A stretch of DNA of 64,000 nucleotides from Glandiceps talaboti (GCF_964340395.1 NC_135559.1:13956259-14020258); one strand, 5' to 3'. Counted from the stretch's first letter, positions 35,101-46,909 are shown. Notes: generated by a model from the letters alone, not told the origin. Numbers and translations: made by a program.

Positions 35101-38100
35101 TTGGGCAGAATTCAGTGATTGATTAACGAAGACATGACGTTAATGAATGTGTGCTTGGCTTCCATTGAGTTTGAAATTTCACCTCACCACCTCATTGAGC
35201 TAGACATAAAGAGATATCTTGATGAGACTTGATACAGGATAGAACTAGACTAATCTATGTAGAATGATATCATGCATGAGCCAGGTTCAACAAAAAATAG
35301 TGAATGTATACATTGGTCGCGATCGTTCTATGTCACGACAACGTGTGTTTATGTCATTGGTTCTGCTGTGTTCGAAACATGAGTCGTAATGCTCAAAATT
35401 ACCATTATTTTCTTCGATTTTTTTTCTATTATTTTCAATGGTATAATTACATGTCTTTATTACACAATAGTTTTCTTCATGCAGTTGGAAAATACTCACA
35501 ACTTTAGAGTTGTCACTACTCATCTAGCGACTCATATTGACAAGGGCCCCCTAGGTCACTCATATTTTCCTCAGCTGAATAAAGTAAAAAAGTGGAGAAT
35601 AATATCTTATTATACCCAAGCCTCAGACTGTAGAATTATACCCAATTGATACCTCTAGGGATAAAAAATATGCTTCTCCCCTATTGAAAGTATAGAATTT
35701 TGACCAGACTACAACCACAGGGAGTATTTCACCTATGCTTCTCTGTAGCAGCACAATTAGACACTAGAGTTTCACTCCTGTAGAATTACAGGCAGGTTTC
35801 AACCCTGTACCAGGCCTACACCAATTAGAAGTCCAATTACACTGTTACACGAGTTAATTAAAATCTCTGTATCAGTAATATTGAACCTACATGCATGCTT
35901 CACTCCTCTGTTTTAACACATACAGACATCTTACATGTTCAGCCAAAGAAAATATGAGTGACCTAAGGGGCCTTGGTCACTGAGAGTCCCTAGACAAATG
36001 AGGATGTAATCATTTGTTGTACATAAAAGTGTGCAATCACACACTATCATGTTTATGGAGTTTTGCTGTTTCAGGTGAACATATGTAATAATAACAGAAC
36101 CCCATGCCATGTGAGTTCCAGTGTGGGTACTCAGGGGTTATTTGCACTCGTGCTTGCAGGGTTTTCTGCTGCACTTTCACTCATTATGCTCTTGAACGTA
36201 TACGTATGGCTGCTGAGAATACCGCATTACAAGCATTCATGCGAATGTCCTGAGTATGCCACACATGTGCTTACACGTAATGGGGTTCTGTATGCTTCCC
36301 CTCTGTATATTTACACATATGCATTTATATGCAGCAGTGAAGAATTGACGAAATAGTGGCACAAGTGAAACAATTCAATAAATAAACATTTCTAAGATGC
36401 GCGAGTCATAAATAATCCTGTTATATGATTTTAGATTAACAAGTGGTGGAATTCTTTACCAGAAGGTAGAAAGTTAGCGGCTGGTATTATTGGTGTCAAT
36501 GTCATCGTCTTCCTTGGTTGGAGAGTACCAGCACTTCAACACACTATGCTGAAATGGTTCACTTCAAATCCTGCATCTAGTAAGTGCAAGTAATCCATAC
36601 AAGATGACATTTGAGTTATATCCTTTGCAACTGTAATTTTCAGTTTTCGGCATTTTTTTTTTTTTTTTTAAAGAATACACCAATTAAATGATAATAATAA
36701 TGTTGGTTTTTATATAGCACTTTCCTACTCTGTGTTCAAAGCACATTACAAGTATTACCCCTGGCACAGATCTATAGTGGCACAATGGCCCTTTACTTCT
36801 TCAACTCCCTGGGGAGCATGCAATCCATTGCAGCCGCTATAAGCACACAGGAGTATATAAAGCCTATGGTGTTGTGTCAGATGTATGTAACGAGCGCTTG
36901 CAAAAGAAGAAACAACAGTAAACCTAAACAGCCAAAAAGAAATTGCGAAGTGTACAATACATCGGATTTTAATCAGATTGTATCCTTAATTCTGGGTTAA
37001 AGGTAGACTGTCGACAGTCGCTTGTGCCTTTTTTCCCTACGTTTTATCTAAACTTAAGTTGTTTCCGTGCTCCAATCCGGCGCAATATTACTATAATCAC
37101 ATACTGATATCGAAGGCCGAAGGCTCGCCCTCGATATCAGTACATGTATGCGATTATAGTAGTGTTGCGCTGGATCGGAGTTTAGATATGACGTAGGAAA
37201 AAAAGGCGCGAGCGATTGTCGACAGTCTAGGTTAAAGGCTGCTTCTGTACAGCACTCCTAGTGGCTAAACCATACAATCTTTTGTTTTTCTGATAACAGT
37301 AATACTAGTACTAAAGTTTATGTGACTGAAACTTCTAATCATGAATGTTGTCTTTATCAACAGAGGCAGTATGTCTACCAATGGTATTTTCAATGTTTAG
37401 TCATTACTCACTATGGCATATAGCTATCAACATGTATGTTTTATGGAGTTTTGCCGCCACAGCTGGCGCAATGTTTGGAAAGGAACAATTTCTAGCAATG
37501 TATTTATCAACAGGTAAGATTATCCATGAGAGATTGGATTATGGATTATCCATCCATCAATCCATGCAGTGATTCCTCCTTACTTCCATCCAAACATTTA
37601 TCCACACATCCATCCATCCAATCCTTATGTAATCTGTCCAACCAGCCATCAATCCATCCACCCACCCATGATTCCATTCATTCATTCATTCATTCATTCA
37701 TTCATTCATTCATTCATCCATCCATCCATCCATTCATTCATTCATTCATTCATTCCATCCACCTGTCAATCCATCCATCCATCCATCCATCCATCCATCC
37801 ATCCTTCCATCCATCCATCCATCCATGAGTCTATCCAACCATCCAAATGGAATCATTTTCGAAGTGATGAAATCACATCACAATGCCAATATCAAATTCA
37901 GATGAGTTGTTGCTACAGTAAATTATAATTTTAGGTTTGGAATATAGAAATGTTAGGTAAATGGCTAAGTGTGTGTTGAGAGGACATAGGTGCAAAGCAA
38001 GGGACATGTGTTGAAACGGCATAGATATGTATCTATTCACACTAGTATGAAATTTTTGATGTTTTGTCTTGTCTTCAGGTGTATGGGCTTCCTTTGCCAG

Positions 38101-39495
38101 TCATCTTAATAAAATAGCTATATCAAGATTTAACCCCTCTCTGGGTGCAGTAAGTATGCTTAAATCTATTGGCAGTTATAACACATTGTGTTCATATAGC
38201 CTTCAGCGATTGGCTTAGATTGTATCACATGGTATGGGCAATACACCCATAGTGACCTCAATTTGCATATAGGAGGCACTAATTTCATTCTATTTTCCCT
38301 AGAGCACTATTCATGTAGCACAGAAGACTTACCAGGGATTTGCTTTGACTATGGAAAGAATATGTGCCTGAGAATGTGATGTGTTATAAAACACTTATTG
38401 CCTTGCCTTATTCGGGCACTAGTCGATGTCATATTACATACCCCTCATGCTGTTATGTAGCAACTATTTCAACTATATCCCTTGGTTCTCAGCCTTGGGA
38501 AATAGTTACTATATAACAGCGCTTATGGTGAGAGATATCTACTCTAGTGTTGTCATAGTTAGACAATAACTTAGTGTACATTATTACATGCATTGTATAC
38601 CAGCGATTACTGTCATCAATACACACGTGCTAGTGGTATTGGCACTGCACTACAGTATTCAAAACATTATTCCGTACCTGTATGCAAATGAGTATACAAC
38701 ACCAGTGAAACAGGTCACAGAGAAAACTCCACTCAAACTCCTTAAGTACACCACACTTGCACACACACATCATTGAGTTCTGTCATACTGTTATTAGCAT
38801 AGTATTCAATTCAAATTCAAAAACTTTATTGTCCATTAAATTAAAAACATATAATGGAAAATTTCCTGTGAATGTATTCCTTTTTTTATCTCAGTCAGGA
38901 GCCATTATGGCAGTACTTGGAGCTGTTTGTGCCAAATACCCAGACTCACAGCTGCAGATTATATTTCTTCCATTCTTCTCCTTTTCAGCAGGCACAGTAA
39001 GTATAAAGAGACAGCTTGTGATTTTGTGAAAACAATTTTGTCACATGGCTATCATGAATACACTCTTAGATTTTGGTACCCTGTGTGTGTGTGTGTGTGT
39101 GTCTGTCTGTCTGTCTGGAGGGAGGGAGGGAGGGAGGGAGGGAGGGGTAGACATGTATGAATCTCATTCAGTAATCCCTGCAATGTGCCAGCAAAATTTG
39201 TAAAACAATTCAAAGGAAAAGCAAGAAAATAAAGGCCAGAATGGAGAATATGGTTGAGAAGGTAGGGAAGGGATTCCAATGCTCTCTCTCTCTGTATTTT
39301 GAATTAACCCTTCAACTGCCTTGATTGAACACACTTGTACATGTCACTCTGAGTTTATATGCCATGACAGAATATACTCAATACATACTGGAGGTCGAAA
39401 TCCATGGCACATTCAAGTATCACTAACTAAGGGACGACTACACAATGTCGCATAAGCTCAATGAACTAACTTCATCATTTAGGAAATCCCCCCCC

Positions 39496-39526
<31 letters not shown>

Positions 39527-40638
39527 CAACAAACAAAACAAAACAAATCCCCATAAACAATCTTCACAAGTGGGACATCGATATGTTTGTACTAGTATAT
39601 ATGATGTACATGTAAACCATGGTGAAAGTTATAGTGGTCACACCACTACAATCGATGCAATGTAAAGACATGATAGACACATTAAAATACTACTGGAAAC
39701 CAAGCACTCTATATCACATTAGAAGTAATTTTAATCAACTTATCAACATCTTAGTAGGGTAAATACAGAACTTGTTATCATTGAAAGTGTGAAAGTTTTC
39801 AAAATTTGGCTGGAAGTACAAAAATGAAGTTCAGCAATCACATTGACGCGAGAACCTGTCATTCCCCTAAATGAACGAAGTTCGCTTATTGAGCTTGTGT
39901 GACATTGTGCGATCTTCCCTAACATGTCAAACTCCAATTTCAATGTTAGTATAAACTACAGAACAGAATTTCTGCTTATACCAATAATACAATGTATATT
40001 ATAAAGCCAAATTAATTTTCTTGTTTATTTCAGGGCATGATGGGTATCATTGGTTTAGAAACAGCTGGTACGTTACTACGATGGCAATTTTTTGATCATG
40101 CTGGTCATTTAGCCGGAATCCTTGCTGGATGGTAAGACTTTGAAATAAATTAGAATAAAGAATTTTTTTTACCCAGATTTCCCTGTTTTGAAACTTTGTG
40201 TATGAATATTCATGAGATATATTTTACACTGAAGGGAATAAGCACTCAGGAATCATGAATATTCATTGTGCAACCATGAATAAATTATTTCTGCTGACTC
40301 CCATGATGCAATGGCCCACAGCAAAGATACCCTATAAAAGCACAGTATCAACTTGATATTTCTATGAAATCACAAAGTAGGTGATATAAAATCATGAAAT
40401 GACTCGCCAGAACCCATAGTTTATGAAAATGTCTCTGTTTCCTGGAGTTGTGTCCCCCTTAATGATCTTAAATGAAATGAAAATATTGTTCACAATAAGG
40501 AGACTGAAACTTATTTGACTTTTTGTGTTGTTCATTTTCAGGTATTATGTCAAATATGGATATGCACAGATATGGGGCAGTAGAGAACCTCTAATGAGAT
40601 TTTGGCACAGTATACGTGGACCACCAAAGGAAACATGA
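32110..40638 (+). CDS. PARL: PARL, mitochondrial rhomboid intramembrane protease (9 exons)
   Basis: PARL is an inner-mitochondrial-membrane serine protease that cleaves substrates such as PINK1 and PGAM5 in vertebrates. Exons: 32110-32171, 33088-33310, 34373-34510, 36435-36579, 37364-37513, 38079-38149, 38895-38996, 40034-40131, 40542-40638 (TGA). All junctions are GT-AG with matching phases, giving 361 residues; human PARL has 379. The N-terminus ([20 protein letters not shown]) is basic and lacks acidic residues, as expected for mitochondrial import. [15 protein letters not shown] follows the first hydrophobic segment, then [32 protein letters not shown], the catalytic serine in GASGA (residue 264), and the catalytic histidine in [10 protein letters not shown] (residue 322). 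The GASGA motif is split by intron 6. Introns hold several foldback elements and long simple repeats. Confidence 0.96.
32295..32506. mobile_element. 212-bp foldback MITE, PARL intron 1
   Basis: TATCGATAATATTGAG at the left and its inverse CTCAATATTATCGATA at the right bound a nearly complete hairpin. Further arms are AAATAATATATGAAA, AACACGGGTTT and GTAAGTCCACACACC. I found no clear target duplication, so the exact borders are tentative. Confidence 0.75.
33484..33830. repeat. 60-65 bp tandem repeat, about six copies, PARL intron 2
   Basis: The unit includes TTCACTGATTGGACAAATCT and CACCCACCTAGAATGG. Early copies are exactly 60 bases apart, so a 20-residue repeat appears in one frame; this is an artefact. 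Confidence 0.9.
34572..35255. mobile_element. MITE with internal tandem expansion, PARL intron 3
   Basis: Terminal inverted repeats: TAGTCTAGATGCTAT with CCTGTCTAGCTCAATGAG at the left, and CTCATTGAGCTAGACAT with ATAGAACTAGACTA at the right. Inside, a 25-bp unit (GAGATGTACCATATTTGGAC plus ATTAT) repeats about six times. A 70-80 bp unit with TTATTATTGGGCAGAATTC repeats four times. Sibling: 44550-45005; an older relic lies at 21930-22135. Confidence 0.75.
35300..35640 (+). repeat. dispersed repeat shared with 59515-59770, PARL intron 3
   Basis: Matching blocks include GTTCGAAACATGAGTCG, TTTTCTTCATGCAGTTGGAA, CATCTAGCGACTCATA and CCCCCTAGGTCACTC. No inverted ends are obvious. Class unknown; it could be a SINE or a fragment of a larger element. 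Confidence 0.7.
36085..36290. mobile_element. foldback MITE family copy, PARL intron 3
   Basis: GTAATAATAACAGAACCCCA to TAATGGGGTTC. It is the inverted orientation of the 28851-29027 hairpin, with GAGTTCCAGTGTGGGTACTC and GCACTCGTGCTTGCAGG arms. The right arm is diverged. Confidence 0.7.
36697..36850 (-). mobile_element. 5'-truncated SINE, PARL intron 4
   Basis: Only the tail half of the 7726-8089 SINE family is present, from ATGTTGGTTTTTATATAGCA to CCATTGCAGCC. Truncation at the tRNA end fits ordinary target-primed insertion. Confidence 0.7.
37004..37229. mobile_element. 226-bp MITE with perfect 9-bp target duplication, PARL intron 4
   Basis: Ends are TAGACTGTCGACA and TGTCGACAGTCTA. Long inner arms pair CCTTTTTTCCCTACGT with ACGTAGGAAAAAAAGG, and ATCACATACTGATATCGA with TCGATATCAGTACATG. 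The flanks are GGTTAAAGG at 36995-37003 and again at 37230-37238. A 9-bp duplication fits Mutator-like elements. No coding capacity. Confidence 0.9.
37545..37840. repeat. ATCC/ATTC tetranucleotide tract, PARL intron 5
   Basis: About 300 bases of imperfect CATC and ATTC repeats begin 30 bases after the exon 5 donor. His/Pro/Ser-rich frames through it are artefacts. Confidence 0.95.
39083..39146. repeat. compound microsatellite GT-CTGT-GGGA, PARL intron 7
   Basis: About ten GT units, four CTGT units, then about seven GGAG units. A typical polymorphic locus. Confidence 0.9.
39428..39925. mobile_element. MITE, PARL intron 7
   Basis: Terminal inverted repeats of about 55 bases: AGGGACGACTACACAATGTC then GCATAAGCTCAATGA, against TTATTGAGCTTGTGTGACAT then TGTGCGATCTTCCCT. 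The interior contains a 19-C run followed by an A run at 39488-39522. Sibling: 45684-46110; a lone end lies at 42568-42650. Confidence 0.8.
40165..40465. mobile_element. MITE sibling of 19099-19485, PARL intron 8
   Basis: Shared centre (GTGCAACCATGAATAAATTA, ATACCCTATAAAAGCACA) and right arm (ATGAAATGACTCGCCAGAAC). The left terminal arm is largely lost. Confidence 0.75.
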
Positions 40639-41440
40639 TAAAAACGGACTTTATAAAGAAGATTTCCTACTGTAGCTCAGGGTTTCATGACTCTCCTGGC
40701 AGTCATTTTTGACAGAAATGTGAGGTTGGACAGATAAACTGGATTACGGAGTGTAGTTTCTGCCGTGACTTGAATGGAATTCAAAATGTTTTAATAACGG
40801 CGATCCCATGTGTGATTCTTAATGTTACTGAAGTAAAGGTTAAACTCTGTTTGAGTTTCAGCGTGACCATTAGTAACAGCCCTGTTCACACTTGGATACC
40901 AACCTCAGAGTTTACCCATGTCTCAAGTAGGAGAGGAGAATTTGGAATGGCGATCTCAGCAACCATTCGTAACACTAGCCTTGTTCACACTGGTCACATC
41001 CAACCTCAGAATTTTCACAAGTCTCATCGAGGACAGGAGCATTTTTAATAGAAATCTCCACCATTAGTAACATTAGCCCTGTTCACACTGAGAACATCCA
41101 ACCTCAGAATTCCCCCAAATCTCATTAACGACAGGATCGTTTTGACAGGAAACCTCAACCAGTAACTCTAGTCTTGTTCATGCTTACATAATCAACTTTA
41201 GATTTTCTCAGATCATTTCTCATCAATGACAGGAGAATTTTGAATAGCAGTCAAGAACTGTAGTCTTGTTCACACTTTCACTTTCAACATATTCTAATGA
41301 TATAGTTTATTTTGTTTATTAAGTTTTTTTGACACAAGCGTAATATGACCACCAGCCATTTTAATACCACATGTACATAAAATCTTACCTCAGGTGATCA
41401 AAGCCCTGTCTAGTCTGTGACATGAAAAATACAAAATAAA
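40639..41440 (+). other. probable PARL 3' untranslated region with tandem repeat
   Basis: After the stop, a unit of about 100-120 bases with TTCACACT, CCAACCTCAGA and CTCAT-GA-GACAGGA recurs about four times between 40850 and 41290. AATAAA at 41435-41440 is the first canonical poly(A) hexamer, about 800 bases past the stop. Extent is inferred. Confidence 0.5.
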
Positions 41441-41822
41441 GCTAGTGTGGGGACATTTGCAGCTTTAGGTATAACATTGGTAACATGTTGACAGCTAAAC
41501 ACCATAATTTTAGAAGCCTGAACTATTGTTGTTGAAGTTTTTGAAGGATTTTCCTGAAATGGAAGTGCTTGCAGTTACAGCTAATTCTCATTGCATAGTG
41601 TCTGTACCAACATCCATAAATGAAGTTGCATAATGTTTTTTGCTAAAGTATCATTTTTATACAAAAAAATGCAAATCATCTTGTCAGTAAGGAATACTTC
41701 TTGGAGTGCTGTCTAAAATTGTTTTGAATTGCATCAAAAATTTACAGAAAAAGCTAATTTTTGACATAATTTTGACAGGAAATATTTGCTACTGTTCAAA
41801 TTAACGACCTGTAAAGTGCCTC

Positions 41823-41995
41823 AATGGTCAAACAATTCTTATTCATGGACAGTGTGCCCTCTGATGATAGCCAAACTTTGTTGGCATTTCTTGTGAGTCA
41901 CCACATAGTAAGAGATAGGGGAACACCAAATTTTGGTGTGTCACTAGAAATTGTGTACATCATTGTGTGTCGAATTGGCTTACACATGGGTCTGC
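41823..41995. repeat. 170-bp dispersed unit, second copy
   Basis: Matches 30005-30182 nearly end to end, here without SINE sequence on either side, which shows that the unit is independently mobile or duplicated. Confidence 0.65.
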
Positions 41996-42567
41996 AGTGT
42001 TATGTTATGTGTTACTCAGTCATGGTTTTTTTTTTTGCTGAAAAACATCCTCAGAAAAGGGTAGATGTTTGGAGCCTGGGTGGCAAATCCTTGTCCAAAA
42101 TTTATCCAAAACTTTCCCAAAGCCCTGCCTATTGCCCCTGGACTATATTCTGTCAGTATTAAGAATAATGGGGACACTTGTCATTTGCACAAATTTGGTA
42201 TCTTAGGGAGTGCATCAAATCCCGAATCACCCCCCTAGCTTGAGCATAATTATATCTACTAGGGTTTACTCCGAAAGAGTTCCTACTTCAAATATTTGTC
42301 CTATATCACAAATATTGCCCCAGACTCTTGTCTAGTAATCTCCGAGATGTTGATCTGAAATATTGTACAGATACTGTTCCCAATAGTTGTAAAATAAAAA
42401 GTGAAAGTATAATGAAAACCATATTTGCAGCAATGTAAGTTTTCAACAAAAATAAATATTTGTGTTTTTGTTATTTGCTTGAAATACATGTTTTGTGTTT
42501 GAGTGGTTCTTTCCCTTTCAGGCTGAAAGATTTCTCATTCCTTGCACTCCATATGCACTGAGGTGTA

Positions 42568-42650
42568 AAGGAACGATCACTCAATGTCACACAAGCTCAA
42601 TTTTAAAATGCACTTTGCTCATTTAGGCCTCGGACCGCTAAGTTTATGCC
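42568..42650. repeat. lone terminal repeat of the 39428-39925 family
   Basis: AGGAACGATCACTCAATGTC then ACACAAGCTCAATTTT matches the MITE end. The opposite end is not found nearby, so this is a broken copy. Confidence 0.55.
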
Positions 42651-42961
42651 AAAACAGCCTATGTAGATGTTTACACTCACTGGGCAATGTGTTAATAGGG
42701 CAAATAGCCTGTGGGTTTGTTCTAGGATTATCAATCTACTAACTAATGCAAAGTTGGTAAACTCTAAGACAGTGATAACGGTTGGAAAGAGGAAAATGGC
42801 TATCAAAGGAAAAGATAGTTATGATGGCAATATTTAAAACTTTATTTGAAATATAGAGAAAATTAAGAATATCAGAAATCCGGAAAATCATGAATTTTTT
42901 TTATATTTATTCGTGCTGGTCCCTGTGACTCCTGTGATAAAATAACATTAAAGTGAAACTT

Positions 42962-43558
42962 GTCTGTAAGGTACACTGTGACGGGGCGCCCTCACACAGG
43001 CCAGTGAGGGTGGACCAACACAACGTATCTTACAGTAAACCTGAGATTGAAACTTTGGCCTTAACTACATCTCTGGTCCAACTAAAGTCCCTCTAGATAG
43101 TAAGTTACATTATGTCACTCCACCCTTAGTCTAGTTCCATGATGGACAGTATACACATTTACCATCTAGTCAAGGCTGTGACTCAAGGCGTTAATTGTGG
43201 TTCAAGCACATAGTGAGCAAAGCGTGAATGGCACATGTCAGTAGTAAACCATCACAACTGTCAAACGTTTTTGCCCTTTCTCATGTTTCTAGGCCTGCAC
43301 TGATAAGCAAATGTCCAACCAGGACTCCACCTCCAGTCTGTTTAAACTAAAATCATGTGGGGATGCGACGACGTCATCATGTTTATATGAACGCTGTTGA
43401 GGGGAGCACAGAATTCTGTGCAAGAGTCACAGACTTGACTAGACGGTAAAAGTGTGTATACTGTCCGTCATGGAACTAGACTACTCCACCCTCACCATCC
43501 TGGTCTATCTATGAAAGGGGATGTGTGAGGGCGCCCTGTCATGGCGTTCCTTACAGAC
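42962..43558. mobile_element. 597-bp MITE with GTCTGTAAGG termini
   Basis: Terminal inverted repeats of about 37 bases start GTCTGTAAGGTACACTGTGA and contain GGGCGCCCTCACAC; the right end is the inverse with few mismatches. A second nested inverted pair inside links TAGTCTAGTTCCATGATGGA with TCCGTCATGGAACTAGACTA. An interior block resembles the 47465-47775 family. No reading frame encodes a transposase. Confidence 0.8.
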
Positions 43559-43964
43559 TAAATTCCCTCCAGCATCTACATATTTCAAGTACTACAAACA
43601 CCTTGTTACTTGGCTGTTTCAAAGTTTATTAATCATAGCGTATATTTACAAACATAACAATTCTATTTTATTGCTGTCTTATCGTAATTTATATACTCAA
43701 TATTAATTAATAGTACTTAATGTGAGATCAATAGTTCAATGTAGGATAAAAAACTAAAAAAATTTACTTTGGGGGTGAGGGTGGGGGGTTTCAGCGATTT
43801 TAGTTCTCATCCTACAAAATCAATTTTACATTTAATGGAATCTGTTTTGTACCCCTAAATACAAGTATTTCTAAAAAAATATCAAATTGAGAAATGGAAG
43901 AATTTTCACCATAGTAAATGCATGGCACTAAAATACAGTGAAGTGTCAACAAAAACTATTTTTT

Positions 43965-44072
43965 TCCTCACTACATACTGGTTTTGTATTCATAGCACTA
44001 CATACTACTACATACTGGTTTTGTATTCATAGCACTACATACTACTACATACTGGTTTTGTATTCATAGCAC
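43965..44072. repeat. 31-bp tandem repeat, three copies
   Basis: CTACATACTGGTTTTGTATT then CATAGCACTA repeats with little change. Confidence 0.85.
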
Positions 44073-44176
44073 TACATACGGCAACACAGATTTGAAAATG
44101 ATTTGCTGTCTGAAACAGAATAATATGGGGTAGACACTAAAATGGAGTCTACATACTACATACTACAGTTTTAAAT

Positions 44177-44198
44177 GGGGGGGGGGGGGGGGGGGGGG
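44177..44198. repeat. poly-G run of 22
   Basis: A pure G run, likely length-variable and a possible assembly weak point. Confidence 0.9.
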
Positions 44199-44549
44199 TT
44201 GTCTGAGGCCCAAGTATAAGAATTCAGTTTTTTATCTTACATTGAACTGTTGATCTCGCCCCTTACATGTATAAAGCTGGTAAATTTCATTAATTTATAC
44301 CTTAACACTAACATTTCATGAAAGTTACACAGAAAGTTTTGAATTCATTATAAGTAAGTAATTTAGTACTGTAAAATTGCATATTTTGAAGAGTAAAATG
44401 ACATTTTGTATATCACAATTTAATCTAAAGTGGTGTAGCAACTACAAAGTAGAATGAAACACCCACTTCATGAAATTAGACTCACTGTGAATATCATGGT
44501 CTAGTTTCTTGTGTGCACAACCCCAGTCTATTCACTTCTGTAGTTTGCC

Positions 44550-45005
44550 TAGTCTAGAGGCTATGTATGGCTTTAAGGTCTCTCTTCACCCGACCCACCT
44601 AGCTCAATGAGAAATTGTGAATCAAAAGTTGTTCATGCAAATAAGTAAGCCCACAACTGTTAGAATGATGTTACAATGTATGTAACATCCTGAGCTGACA
44701 GATGTACCATATTTGGACATTATGAGATGTATCATATTTGGACATTACATAACTGCCCCCATAAACACTAACTTATTATTGGTAAAAATTCTGTGATTAC
44801 CATATTTGGACATTACATAACTGCTTCCAAATAAACACCGACTTATTATTAGGCAGAATTCTGTGGTTGATTAACAATGGCATGATGTTAATGACTGTGT
44901 GGGTGGCTTCATAGTAAGTTTGAAATTTCATCTCAGCACCTCACTGAGCTAGATGTGAGATGAGATGAGATGAGATTTGAAGTCATGGATAGCCTCTAGA
45001 CTATA
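44550..45005. mobile_element. MITE sibling of 34572-35255
   Basis: Left end TAGTCTAGAGGCTATGTATG with CACCTAGCTCAATGAG; right end CTCACTGAGCTAGATGTGAG with GATAGCCTCTAGACTATAGG. The interior has only two to three copies of the ACCATATTTGGACATTA unit, fewer than the sibling. Confidence 0.8.
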
Positions 45006-45683
45006 GGATGCCTGACTAAGTTGAAGGACTGTAGTAGTCTGGATGCTCACTTTGGGTGTACTCACAGGGAGTGTGTTCTGTTGAATTTAATTTAGCAGTT
45101 TAGCCCAAGTTCTCCCATCAAATGTTTTGTCCCTGTGTTGTGCGCCAACATGCTTATTGATGACGATGAAACATCTCCTTTACACAATACATTATTCTGG
45201 TAGTTGAGCCTTTAGTTTTCTAAAATAGACACAAACTAAAACTATTGTCACAACATGTTGATACAACAGTGATAAACTATTGAATGGATGTTGGTTAATT
45301 CTAGTCGCAGTAGGGAGGTGTCTCTGAAAACTAGTTTATTTAGAGTTCCATAAACTTGCAGTGTTGTTTTGGGACTTCCAATGTTTACACTATGTTGATC
45401 ACAGGGTGATCAGAATCACACAACAGAGGAACCGCTATAACCCACTTGTGTAATCTACCACGTTGAAGCACAATAGATTAGTTTGTGTCTATCTTAGTAA
45501 AATGAAGGCTGGATTAACAGTGTTGTATGCAATTTCATAAAAACTTAATTCATCACAGTGTGTTCTACTCCATTCGGATGATTCACTCAAATCTACAATA
45601 TTACAACTCAGTACTGTTTTGTTCAATATTCCTATCTCACTACTCATATGTAAGAAGGCCCTCCTTGATTTACATGATGTTCT

Positions 45684-46110
45684 TAGGGACGATCGTACAA
45701 TGTCGCACAAGCTCAAAAAACAACATCATTCATGAGGTCAAAAACCCCTTCCCCACTCCCCTAAATGAATGTTCACAAGTGTGACATCAAAAACATTTAT
45801 ATATGATTTAATCTATGATGAAAACTGTAGTGGTCACACCACTGGCACTACGATAGATGTAATGTAAAAAATATGATTGTAAACAAATACTACCAGAAAC
45901 TCAGCACCACATCTCACATTAGAAGTAAATTCTCATCAACTTATCAACAGTAGTAAATACAAAAGCTGTTATCATTGAAGGAGTGAAAATTTCCACCGAA
46001 ATTTGGTTAGAAGTGTGAAAATGAAGTTCAGCATTCGCATTTACACCATACCCCCTCCCCTAAACAAACAAAGTTCGCTTATTGAGCTTGTGTGACATTG
46101 TGCACCCCTT
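45684..46110. mobile_element. MITE sibling of 39428-39925
   Basis: Left end TTAGGGACGATCGTACAATG; right end TTATTGAGCTTGTGTGACAT followed by TGTGCACCCCTTA. Interior blocks AGTGGTCACACCACT and TTATCATTGAA match the sibling in order. Confidence 0.8.
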
Positions 46111-46369
46111 ACCATTTGTTCTTTGTTCAATTTATATTTTCACACGTTAATCCACATTTAAATTGAACAATTACACAAACAGTGGAAGTGAAATAAGCCA
46201 AGTAATACAGCCCTATTTTACATGAGATTTCAGAAGTGCATACTTGCCATACATGTACCATTATATTAGCATCGACTACACACTGTCAATATGAATGGAG
46301 TACATGTCTACTGAGTCATATCTAATTTATACACAAATTGAGCTTTAAGTTTACTTCTAAAAGTAACGA

Positions 46370-46458
46370 GAGAGAGAGAGAGAAAGAGAAACACACACAT
46401 TAGAGGGATGAGAGACTTACAGAAACATTAGAGAGAAACAGAGACAGAAGCATTAGAG

Positions 46459-46489
<31 letters not shown>

Positions 46490-46734
46490 GAAATGACAAC
46501 AGGATTGTTGCTACATGTACTCTTCATTACTATTTCACCATTAGTGTCTATATACATGATGTGATTTGCCAACAGGATTGTGTGCATGTATAATCAGTAA
46601 GGTATGCCATGACGGGGAGCCCTCACACATTGGTCAACCCTCGAGAGAGGAGGCTGAAACAACACGATGTATCTTACAGTTTAGTGCATGTATGGATAAA
46701 AGTTTAGTTCCTGAGATACAAATTTGGCAAAAAG
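46370..46734 (+). repeat. inverted repeat arm A flanking the reductase gene
   Basis: This segment reappears in inverse at 49615-50010: AGACAGACAGACAAACAGAC, ATACATGATGTGATTTGCC, GACGGGGAGCCCTCACA, CAACCCTCGAGAGAGGAGGC and GAGATACAAATTTGGCAAAA. A shared 56-residue frame in both arms is a by-product. It contains one GTCTGTAAGG-type element end near 46595. Confidence 0.85.
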
Positions 46735-46909
46735 TTACTATTTCCGTGACTGCGAAATTTAGCTGTACAGCTCATCGATGGGCAAGACTATGTGTTGAAA
46801 ATGAGGTACATCAATAGATAAAACTCATCTCCCTTTCTCGTCACACTTGAATCTATTGAAAATGTCTCTTTGAACACCTCAGGGACCAAGGCTGGGGTTA
46901 GAAATTATC

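Noticed and set aside
37526-37928. His/Pro/Ser-rich frames
   Set aside because: ATCC/ATTC microsatellite in PARL intron 5.
46566-46817. A conserved protein shared with 49544-49783 on the other strand
   Set aside because: The match exists because both sit in the arms of one inverted repeat. It overlaps a MITE end and has no family motif.
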